From positions 868,001-932,000 of the forward strand of contig CAVVBC010000005.1 in assembly GCA_963746325.1 (NCBI GenBank): a DNA stretch of 64,000 nucleotides, read 5' to 3'. Below are positions 10,821 through 18,302 of the stretch, piece by piece. The position numbers and the translations under genes were made by a program. This DNA is from RPQJ01 sp963746325. Its GTDB lineage: Bacteria > Pseudomonadota > Gammaproteobacteria > Steroidobacterales > Steroidobacteraceae. The notes under the pieces were generated by a model that ran no database searches, was not told where the DNA came from, and worked only from the letters and a program-made list of their open reading frames with translations. How positions within the stretch are numbered: position 1 is the stretch's first letter; each line of letters opens with the position of its first letter.

Positions 10821-11168
10821 GATGTTCACCGCCTGCAAGCCCGGAAAAAATGATGTGGGTCGCGCGGACAGCCTGGATTGCTGCACGCAGTGCTGCGCAG
10901 TTCGAATATCGATCCGGCTCATCTGCATCGACCTCCCCCACTCGCCACGCTCTCCCGCTCTGCGGTCGACTGCGACGCCGCGCTGCGTCTTGTCAGTGGA
11001 CCGGGGCAATTTTGAAAGCGCTTGCAGAAGCTAGCGGAGCCTCGGCATCCTTGTCAATCTTGGAGCCGCCCGGGCTTACGACGCTCGCGTTTTCTGTTGC
11101 GGCGCGGCAAAGTTAGCCGGCGATGTGCCCGCTGTGCTCGCGCCTCGGAATCCTGGAATACAAGAACA
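10821..11168. other. Divergent regulatory region between GH17 operon and LacI gene
   Basis: These 348 bp hold no convincing gene. They contain the leftward operon promoter and operator (11014-11057). The transcript would have a 5' leader of roughly 200 bases before the GH17 lipoprotein gene. I see no clear sigma-70 promoter for the LacI gene in the remaining part; the start at 11169 has only a weak purine stretch upstream. No riboswitch-like structure was recognised. Confidence 0.6.
11014..11057 (-). promoter_or_regulatory. Promoter and LacI-type operator of the GH17-porin-GH81-GH149 operon
   Basis: Read on the minus strand, TTGACA (11057-11052) is followed by an 18-bp spacer, TAGCTT (11033-11028) and then GCAAGCGCTTTC (11025-11014). 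The last element is a half-conserved copy of the palindrome GAAAGCGCTTTC found at two other promoters of the locus. The operator sits just downstream of the -10 box, where a LacI-family repressor would block initiation. Confidence 0.75.
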
Positions 11169-12215
11169 ATGCGCCGATCGGAACTAGAGCGACGTACCGC
11201 CGCGGCCGCATCCGGCACGGCGGTGACACTGGAGATGGTCGCACGCGAAGCCGGAGTCTCCCCGAGCACCGTTTCGCGCATCCTGAACGGCACGGCACGT
11301 GTGCGGGATTCCAAGGTACGAGCCGTCGAAGCAGCGATCGCCAAACTGCAGTTCATGCCGAACCCGGTGGCGCGCTCGCTTGCTGGCGGCAAATCGATGA
11401 GCGTGGGCGTCGTGACGCAGGCCATCGACAGCCCGTTCTACGGCGTGTCGCTGGCCGGAATCGAGAAGGGCCTGCTGCGGGCCAAGTATTCCCCGTTGTT
11501 CGTCAGTGGGCATTGGCGTGAGGGTGATGAGCGGCGCTGTGTCGACCACCTGCTCGGCCGGCGCGTGGAAGGCATCATCCTGTTGACCAGTCGCCTGCCA
11601 GACGAGGAACTCGTGGGTCTCGCGCGCAGCGTGCCGCTGGTGGTGACGGGGCGATTTGTCGCCGGCGAACGCATCCATTGCCTGGACGTGGACAGCACGA
11701 TGGGCGCGCGCGTGGCCACCGACTACCTGATCGGACAAGGCCATCGGCGCATCGCGTTCATCTCCGGCCCGGCGGATCATCCGGACGCGCTGCAGCGGCT
11801 CGACGGCTACCGGGCCGCGCTCGCGGCGGCACGGATTCCGTACGCGAACAAGCTCGTCGTGGCCGGCGATTACCTGGAAACCGGGGGCTTTGCAGCCGTC
11901 AACGCACTGCTCGACTCGCGGGTCGAATTCAGCGCGGTTTTTGCCGCGAACGACCAGACCGCATTCGGCGTGCTGCTGGCACTGCATCGTCGCGGCCTCA
12001 AGGTGCCGCAGGATGTCTCGGTGGTCGGTTTCGACGACCTGCCGACCTCCGCCTTCATCATCCCGCCACTCACGACGGTGCACAGGTACACCGACGAAAT
12101 CGGCGAGCGCGCGGCGGAGGCGATGATCGACCTGATCGAGCGGCGGACTCCGAATATCCGGCTGTCCGCCCCGACTCTTGCGATCCGGGAATCGACCCGA
12201 CCCTTGCGCGACTGA
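11169..12215 (+). CDS. LacI-family transcriptional regulator of the glucan locus
   Basis: The protein has 348 residues, standard for LacI/GalR. The start at 11169 puts the helix-turn-helix at about residues 18-40 (VTLEMVAREAGVSPSTVSRIL), followed by the hinge helix PNPVARSLAGGKS typical of minor-groove binding. The rest is a periplasmic-binding-protein-like ligand domain with the family motifs GHRRIAFISGP and VVGFDDLP. It lies between the two divergent glucanase operons, whose promoters each carry a GAAAGCGCTTTC-type palindrome of the kind LacI proteins bind. The ligand is inferred to be a beta-1,3-glucan breakdown product such as laminaribiose. Confidence 0.9.
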   Translation: MRRSELERRTAAAASGTAVTLEMVAREAGVSPSTVSRILNGTARVRDSKVRAVEAAIAKLQFMPNPVARSLAGGKSMSVGVVTQAIDSPFYGVSLAGIEKGLLRAKYSPLFVSGHWREGDERRCVDHLLGRRVEGIILLTSRLPDEELVGLARSVPLVVTGRFVAGERIHCLDVDSTMGARVATDYLIGQGHRRIAFISGPADHPDALQRLDGYRAALAAARIPYANKLVVAGDYLETGGFAAVNALLDSRVEFSAVFAANDQTAFGVLLALHRRGLKVPQDVSVVGFDDLPTSAFIIPPLTTVHRYTDEIGERAAEAMIDLIERRTPNIRLSAPTLAIRESTRPLRD

Positions 12216-12252
12216 CCGTCGCAGCCCCGCCGGAGTCGGCTCGTGCGCGGGT

Positions 12253-12301
12253 TTGACACGACCGCGAGACCCTGTGCTAGATTTTGTTTGAAAGCGCTTT
12301 C
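12253..12301 (+). promoter_or_regulatory. Promoter and operator of the GH1-GH16-symporter-GH17 operon
   Basis: TTGACA at 12253-12258, a 19-bp spacer and TAGATT at 12278-12283 (preceded by TGC, an extended -10) form a good sigma-70 promoter. The perfect 12-bp palindrome GAAAGCGCTTTC at 12290-12301 overlaps the expected transcription start. The layout is the same as at 18174-18222 and, on the other strand, at 11057-11014. Confidence 0.8.
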
Positions 12302-12400
12302 TCCAAACGGCGCGCCCGCAGCGTCAGACAGGGGTATCAGTCCAGGTTGCAGCCAGCCCGGCAGCACTCGACCCACCGCACGGTTGCAACGAACGACACG

Positions 12401-13819
12401 ATGCTGATGCATTCAGACCGACATGCGGACCCTGGGCCGCTGGGCCCCGATGCCGGCGCCCTCGCCGAGCGCTTCCCGCGCGGTTTTGCCTGGGGCGTGG
12501 CGACGAGTGCATACCAGGTCGAGGGCGCGGCGCACGACGACGGCCGCGGGGACTCCATCTGGGACGAGTTCTGTCGCCGACCGGGCGCGATCAAGGACGG
12601 CAGCAGTGGCGAGCACGCCTGCGACCACTACCACCGCGTCGCTGACGACCTCGACCTGATCGCGAGCCTCGGCGCGAACGCCTACCGGTTCTCGATCGCG
12701 TGGCCCCGCGTCCAGCCGCTGGGTGCGGGGGCGTGGAACGAGCGGGGATTCGACTTCTACGACCGGCTCGTCGACGGCCTGCTGCAACGAGGCATCGCAC
12801 CGTACCTGACCCTGTACCACTGGGACCTGCCGCAGGCGCTGCAGGACGGCGGCGGGTGGGCGAACCGGGCTACCGCCGCGCAATTTGCGGAATATGCGGT
12901 CGAGGTGGCGCGCCGCCTGGGTGATCGCGCGGCCTCGATCGCCACGCACAACGAGCCGTGGGTCGTCGCCATCCTCGGCCACGAGACAGGGCTCTTTGCG
13001 CCCGGCCTGAAGAGCCAGAAAGTGGCGATGCAGGTCTCGCATCACCTTCTGCTCAGCCACGGCCTGGCCCTGCAGGCGTTGCGCGCGGAGCGCTGCGTTG
13101 CACCGCTCGGCATCGTACTGAACCAGGCGCCCGTGCATGCCGCTTCGAATGCCCCGGAAGACACAGCCAGGGCACGCATCGATGACGGCTTGACGATCCG
13201 CTGGTACATGGACGCGCTCCTGCACGGGCGCTATCCGGAAGACGTGCTCGAATTCCTGGGCGAGGACGCGCCGCAGGTCGCCGCAGGCGACCTCGACGTC
13301 ATCCGGCAGCCGCTGGATTTCCTCGGCATCAACTACTACACGCGCAATCTCTCCGGCACGGGTACGCCACTGGCTCCCGTCGACGACGGCCGGGAAGTCA
13401 CCGACATGGGCTGGGAAGTCTTCCCGGACGGGTTGACCGAACTGCTCCAGCGCCTGCAGGTCGACTATCGTCTGCCACCGCTGTACATCACTGAGAACGG
13501 TGCGGCGTACCGGGATCGCGTGGACGGCGGACGCGTCGCCGACACGCAACGGATCAGCTACCTGCAGCGGCACATCGCCGCGATGGCCACCGCACTCGAA
13601 GGCGGCGTCGATGTGCGCGGCTACTTCGTCTGGAGCCTGCTCGACAATTTCGAGTGGGCCGACGGCTTCACCAAGCGCTTCGGGCTCGTCTTCGTCGACT
13701 ACGCCACGCAGCGCCGGACCTTGAAGGACAGTGCGCTCTGGTATCGCGCGTTCTGTGCGCGGGCCAGAGCCGCCGTCGGTGACCGGTCGGCACAGCGGAG
13801 ACTGCCCAGTGGCCGGTAA
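12401..13819 (+). CDS. GH1 beta-glucosidase
   Basis: The 472-residue protein has the full GH1 barrel and no signal peptide, so it is cytoplasmic. Motifs include FAWGVATSAYQVEGA near the N-terminus, acid/base E185 in THNEPW, nucleophile E365 in ITENGA, and the C-terminal aglycone-site stretch WSLLDNFEWADGF. GH1 enzymes of this type release glucose from beta-linked di- and oligosaccharides such as cellobiose or laminaribiose. It is the first gene of the rightward operon, about 100 bp after the operator. The ATG at 12401 has a poor ribosome site; 12407 is an alternative. Its stop overlaps the start of the GH16 gene. Confidence 0.93.
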   Translation: MLMHSDRHADPGPLGPDAGALAERFPRGFAWGVATSAYQVEGAAHDDGRGDSIWDEFCRRPGAIKDGSSGEHACDHYHRVADDLDLIASLGANAYRFSIAWPRVQPLGAGAWNERGFDFYDRLVDGLLQRGIAPYLTLYHWDLPQALQDGGGWANRATAAQFAEYAVEVARRLGDRAASIATHNEPWVVAILGHETGLFAPGLKSQKVAMQVSHHLLLSHGLALQALRAERCVAPLGIVLNQAPVHAASNAPEDTARARIDDGLTIRWYMDALLHGRYPEDVLEFLGEDAPQVAAGDLDVIRQPLDFLGINYYTRNLSGTGTPLAPVDDGREVTDMGWEVFPDGLTELLQRLQVDYRLPPLYITENGAAYRDRVDGGRVADTQRISYLQRHIAAMATALEGGVDVRGYFVWSLLDNFEWADGFTKRFGLVFVDYATQRRTLKDSALWYRAFCARARAAVGDRSAQRRLPSGR

Positions 13820-14706
13820 AGCAGTTCGCTGGCAACTCGTCTGGAGCGACGAGTTCGACGGTGACGCGGTCGACGCCACCAAGTGGGACTTCGAGCTGGG
13901 CAATGGGTTCTTCGACTACAAGTCACACCAATGGGTGCCCGGCTGGGGCAACGAGGAACTGCAGTACTACACGCGTGAGCCGGAGAACGTGTCGGTCCGC
14001 GACAGCCTGCTGTACATCCGCGCCCTGAAAGAAGCGCTGCACGGTTGTGGCTACACCTCGGCACGGATCCGGACGCGCAAGCGCGACGGCACGCCGCTGT
14101 TCAGCCAGCGCTATGGCAAGTTCGAGTTCCGCGCGAAGGTGCCGCACGGCAAGGGCTTGTGGCCCGCGATCTGGCTGCTGCCCCAGGACGACAGATACGG
14201 CGGCTGGGCAGCCTCCGGCGAGATCGACGTGATGGAGATCGTCGGCGAGAAACCGCACCAGTACCTGGGCACGGTGCATTTCGGGTCGACCTTCCCGCAA
14301 GCGCGAGCTCGTCACGCACGTGCACGAGTTTCCCGCCGGGCAGTCGGTGGCGGATTTCCACGTCTATGCGGTGGAGTGGGAGCCGGGGGAGATCCGCTGG
14401 TTGGTGGACGGCAAAGTCTGGGCGACGCAGACGTTCTGGTGGAGCTGCAGCAAGCTGCGCAACGGCAAGGGAATCGTCGCGCGCAGCAGCGCGGACCTGA
14501 ATCCGTGGCCTGCGCCGTTCGACCAGCCGTTCTACATCGTGATGAACGTCGCCGTCGGCGGCAATTTTCCGGGGGTGCCGAATCCGGCGACGCAGTTTCC
14601 GGCGGAACTGGTCGTCGACTACGTGCGCGTCTACGAACGTGTGGGCGGGTATGGCGCGCCCGCGCGGCGCGGCAAGGGCCGGCTGCCATATCACAAGAAG
14701 CGCTGA
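13809..14706 (+). CDS. GH16 endo-beta-1,3-glucanase without signal peptide, frameshifted near 14295
   Basis: The GTG at 13809 has GGAG 8 bases upstream and overlaps the GH1 stop, suggesting translational coupling. The N-terminus (MAGKAVRWQLVWSDEFDG) starts directly in the GH16 fold, with no export signal. The laminarinase-type catalytic motif is EIDVMEIVG, with E138, D140 and E143. The frame breaks in the CCC run at 14294-14296; the rest (VHEFPAGQSVADFHVYAVEWEP, ending in the VDYVRVYE strand) continues in the next frame to TGA at 14704-14706. Removing one C restores about 298 residues. Most GH16 laminarinases are secreted, so a cytoplasmic one would imply import of longer oligosaccharides. 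The indel may be a sequence error. Confidence 0.83.
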
Positions 14707-14742
14707 ACACGACGCGGCATTCAAGGCGTTCTGGGGGGGGCA

Positions 14743-17172
14743 ATGAAGACAGAAAACAGCAAGCTTTCCGTAACGGAGAAATTCGGCTACGGGCTCGGCG
14801 ATCTCGCGTCGAACATGTTCTGGCAGATGTTCGCGATCTTCATGGCGAAGTTCTACACCGACGTGTTCCTGCTCGGCGCCGCGACGATGGGCACGATGAT
14901 GCTGGTGACGCGCGTCGTCGACGCCTTCTTCGACCCGATGATCGGCACCATCGCCGACCGTACCGAGACTCGCTGGGGGCATTTCAGGCCCTATCTGATC
15001 TGGATGGCGATCCCGATGGGCGCGACCGCGGTGCTCGCGTTCACGGTGCCGGACCTCGACGGCTCGGCCCGCACGGTCTACGCCTACGTCACCCTGATGC
15101 TGATGATGTTCGCCTACTCGGCGATCAACATCCCCTACTCGGCGCTGCTCGGCGTGCTGACCCCGGACTCCAAGGAGCGCACCAGCGTCACGTCGTACCG
15201 CTTCGTGATGGCGCTGATTCCCGTGTTCATCATCGTCAACGCGACCCTGCCGCTGGTCAGGCATTTCGGCGGCGGCAGCGACACGTCGCCGTACGGCTGG
15301 CAGATGACGATGCTCATCTATTCCGTCATCGCCGTGCTGCTTTACTTCGCCACGTTCGCCATGACCCGCGAGCGGGTGAAGCCGCCGCCGAAGCAGGAAA
15401 CCTCGCTCAAGACCGATCTCAAGGATCTCTTCCGCAACCGGCCGTGGGTCGTGCTCTGCGGCGTCGGCATCGCGGCGCTGACCTTCGGCAACATCCGCAA
15501 CACGGTGACGATCTTCTACTTCGAGAACGTCGTGCCGAACGGCGGCGGCTACTTCGGCCCGGTGATGACGACCGGGGCCGTCGCCTTCATCCTCGGCGTC
15601 ATGGCGACGTCGCCGCTGGCCAAGCGGTTCGGCAAGCGCAATTTCTACCTGGTCTCGATGTCAGTCACCGCCCTGCTGACTTTCGGCTTCTATTTCGTGC
15701 CGACGGACAACATCAAGCTGGTCTGGGCCGCCAACACGCTCATCAATTTCTGCGCCGCACCGACTGCACCGCTGGTCTGGGCGATGTATGCAGACACCGC
15801 CGACTACTCGGAATGGAAGTGGGGGCGCCGGGCGACCGGCCTGATCTTCTCGGCTGCGTCCTTCGCGCAGAAGCTGGGCTGGGCCATCGGCGGGGCCGGT
15901 GCGGGCTGGCTGCTGGCCTTCTATGGCTACCTGCCGAACGTCGCCCAGAGCCCGCGCACCATCCACGGCATCGTGCTGATGATGAGCGTGATCCCGGCCA
16001 TCGCCGCCGTTGCAGCTGTCGCGGCGCTGTGGTTCTACGAGATCGACGAAGAAACCGTAAAGCGCATGTCGACCGACCTCGAAGCCCGACGCGGATCCGA
16101 GCCTGACGCGGGCGGCGGCACGGAAACGCCGGTGTCGCCTGCCGCCGTGAAGCCGGGCGCGATCGACGACGGGCGGCGCATCGCCACGGTCGGCCTGCCG
16201 GGTGCGGACTCGACCGCGACCAAGGGGGTAACGGCCGATGCAGCCGCAGCCCCCTCCGCGCCACGGATTCCTGCGCTGGCAGCCGCTTGGGGCTCCGGCG
16301 CCGCCACGGTGCCGGTGCCGGTCGCGCTTTCGCCGCGTGAACTTGCCGACCTGGCCGGGGAGTTCGCGCAGACCCTGCACGCCGGGGTGCACGGTTTGTG
16401 TTTCAGCCCGTACCTGGAGGGGCAGTCGCCCGGATCGCTCGTGGGCGAGGCCCAGGTCCGCGCGCGCCTGGAGATCATCCGGCCCTACACGCGCTGGGTG
16501 CGCAGCTTCTCCTGCACGGACGGGCATGAACACACGCCGCGCATCGCGCACGAGCTGGGCATGCAGACCCTGGTGGGCGCGTGGCTTGGCACCGACCGTG
16601 AGGTCAATGAGCGCGAGCTTGCCGGGGCGATCGCCCTGGCGCGGGCCGGGCATGCAGACATCGTGGCCGTGGGCAACGAAGTCCTGCTGCGCGAAGACAT
16701 GAGCGAGGACGAGTTGCTCGGCTACATCGAACGCGTCCGGCAGGCGGTGCCGCCGGGCATTCCCGTGGGCTACGTCGACGCGTACTACCTGTTCGAGCGC
16801 CACCCGCGCGTCACGGCGGCGTGCGACGTGGTGCTGACCAACTGCTATCCGTTCTGGGAAGGCTGCCCGCGGGACCAGGCGATCGCGTACATGCAGAGCA
16901 TGTACCAGCGCACGGTCGCGGTCGCCGCCGGCAAGAAGGTGATCATCAGCGAGACCGGCTGGCCGAACACGGGCTCCGCGTTCCACGGGGCGGTGCCTGC
17001 GGTGGATGGCGCGATGCGTTACTTCATCGACACCTGCCGGTGGGCCCGGCAGGACGGAATCGAGGTCTTCTATTTCGCAGCCTTCGACGAGGCGTGGAAG
17101 GTCGGCGCCGAAGGCGACGTCGGCGCGTATTGGGGCCTGTGGGACAAGCACGGCCGGCCGAAGTACGTCTGA
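14743..17172 (+). CDS. GPH (MelB-type) sugar symporter fused to a GH17 domain
   Basis: One uninterrupted frame of 809 codons encodes two modules. Residues 1-445 are a glycoside-pentoside-hexuronide:cation symporter with 12 expected membrane spans and family signatures (GYGLGDLASNMFW, RWGHFRPYLIW). A Pro/Ala/Gly-rich linker (about 446-530) leads to a GH17 domain (about 535-809) with acid/base E646 in VGNEV and nucleophile E737 in ISETGW. GPH C-termini face the cytoplasm, so the GH17 would be cytosolic and next to the import channel. Caution: deleting one G from the GGGGG run at 16224-16228 creates a stop (TAA, 16229-16231). An AAGGGGG ribosome-like site precedes an out-of-frame ATG at 16238, and GTG codons at 16309 and 16315 could start a separate GH17. 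A two-gene origin is therefore possible. Confidence 0.8.
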   Translation: MKTENSKLSVTEKFGYGLGDLASNMFWQMFAIFMAKFYTDVFLLGAATMGTMMLVTRVVDAFFDPMIGTIADRTETRWGHFRPYLIWMAIPMGATAVLAFTVPDLDGSARTVYAYVTLMLMMFAYSAINIPYSALLGVLTPDSKERTSVTSYRFVMALIPVFIIVNATLPLVRHFGGGSDTSPYGWQMTMLIYSVIAVLLYFATFAMTRERVKPPPKQETSLKTDLKDLFRNRPWVVLCGVGIAALTFGNIRNTVTIFYFENVVPNGGGYFGPVMTTGAVAFILGVMATSPLAKRFGKRNFYLVSMSVTALLTFGFYFVPTDNIKLVWAANTLINFCAAPTAPLVWAMYADTADYSEWKWGRRATGLIFSAASFAQKLGWAIGGAGAGWLLAFYGYLPNVAQSPRTIHGIVLMMSVIPAIAAVAAVAALWFYEIDEETVKRMSTDLEARRGSEPDAGGGTETPVSPAAVKPGAIDDGRRIATVGLPGADSTATKGVTADAAAAPSAPRIPALAAAWGSGAATVPVPVALSPRELADLAGEFAQTLHAGVHGLCFSPYLEGQSPGSLVGEAQVRARLEIIRPYTRWVRSFSCTDGHEHTPRIAHELGMQTLVGAWLGTDREVNERELAGAIALARAGHADIVAVGNEVLLREDMSEDELLGYIERVRQAVPPGIPVGYVDAYYLFERHPRVTAACDVVLTNCYPFWEGCPRDQAIAYMQSMYQRTVAVAAGKKVIISETGWPNTGSAFHGAVPAVDGAMRYFIDTCRWARQDGIEVFYFAAFDEAWKVGAEGDVGAYWGLWDKHGRPKYV

Positions 17173-17189
17173 CACCGGGATTGAAGGGA

Positions 17190-18131
17190 ATGCTGAAACT
17201 TCCGCGCGGCAACGCCATCTGCTATTCGGGCTACCGCCGCGGCCAGAGCCCGGCGGAGAAGGTCTATCCCACCATCGAAGAAATCCGTGAAGACCTGTGC
17301 ATCCTGCAGAAGCACTGGAGCCTGCTGCGCCTGTACGACTGCAGCCTGCACGCCGAGCGAGTCCTCGAGGTCATCCGGCGTGACCGGCTCGACTTCAAGG
17401 TCCTGCTGGGCGCTCACCTGGCGGCCGAGATGAACAATTTCGGCTGTCCGTGGGGGGCCTCCTGCAGCGAGGCGCAGCTGCAGGCCAACGTCGCCGAGAA
17501 CGAGGCCGAGGTGGAACGGCTGATCGATCTCGCACGGCTGCATGACGACATCGTGTTCGCGGTGGCCGTCGGCAACGAGGCCACGGTCGACTGGACCGAC
17601 CACTTCGTGTCGGTGGAGAGGATGATCGAGCTCGTGCGCAAGGTGAAGCGCGAGGTACCGCAACCCGTCACGTTCTGCGAGAACTACGTCCCCTGGCGGG
17701 ACAAGCTGCGCCCCCTGGTGCGCGAACTCGATTTCATCTCGCTGCACACGTATCCGGTCTGGGAGTACAAGCATGTGCACGACGCACTGCTGTATTCCAA
17801 GGACAACTACCACAGCGTCGCCAGCCTGTATCCCGACAAACCGGTGGTCATCTCGGAAGCCGGCTGGGCGACGAATTCCAACGGTCGCGGCATCTGCCCG
17901 CAGAACACGTCGGAGGAGCTGCAGGCGATCTACTACGGCGACCTGATGGAGTGGACGCGCCAGGAGGGCATCCTGACGTTTGTCTTCGAAGCGTTCGACG
18001 AGCCGTGGAAGGGCTCGCCCGACCCGCTGGAGCCGGAGAAGCACTGGGGCCTGTTCACGGTGGATCGCGAGCCCAAGCAGGTCATGCACTCGCTCTATCC
18101 GGACCTGTTGCGACAGCAGCAGAGCGCATAG
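17190..18131 (+). CDS. Cytoplasmic GH17 family glucanase or transglycosylase
   Basis: The protein is 313 residues long if started at the ATG at 17190. A TTG at 17181 with GGGA just upstream would add three residues and has a better-spaced ribosome site. There is no signal peptide. GH17 motifs include ICYSGYRRGQSP at the first strand, acid/base E130 in AVGNEA, nucleophile E223 in ISEAGW, and FEAFDEPWKG near the end. It is clearly distinct from the GH17 module of the preceding gene, whose stop lies 17 bp upstream. Bacterial GH17 enzymes hydrolyse or transfer beta-1,3-glucan chains; which of these applies here cannot be told. It is the last gene of the rightward operon. Confidence 0.88.
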   Translation: MLKLPRGNAICYSGYRRGQSPAEKVYPTIEEIREDLCILQKHWSLLRLYDCSLHAERVLEVIRRDRLDFKVLLGAHLAAEMNNFGCPWGASCSEAQLQANVAENEAEVERLIDLARLHDDIVFAVAVGNEATVDWTDHFVSVERMIELVRKVKREVPQPVTFCENYVPWRDKLRPLVRELDFISLHTYPVWEYKHVHDALLYSKDNYHSVASLYPDKPVVISEAGWATNSNGRGICPQNTSEELQAIYYGDLMEWTRQEGILTFVFEAFDEPWKGSPDPLEPEKHWGLFTVDREPKQVMHSLYPDLLRQQQSA

Positions 18132-18173
18132 CGCGATTGCCGCTTTGCAGCATAGCCGACCGCGTGCGTTCGA

Positions 18174-18222
18174 TTGACATGCGCGACACGCGCTGTGTAG
18201 ATTCAGCCTTGAAAGCGCTTTC
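18174..18222 (+). promoter_or_regulatory. Promoter and operator of the glucan-binding lipoprotein gene
   Basis: TTGACA at 18174-18179, an 18-bp spacer, TAGATT at 18198-18203 and the perfect palindrome GAAAGCGCTTTC at 18211-18222 repeat the architecture upstream of the GH1 gene. The lipoprotein gene starts 80 bp further on. This ties the lipoprotein to the same LacI regulon. Confidence 0.8.
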
Positions 18223-18302
18223 GGAGAGGGGCCCGGAAGCGACGGCCGCACGGATGGCGGGTCCCTCGCGTTCGCGTCCAGTACCGTAGCGGGAGACACC
18301 AG

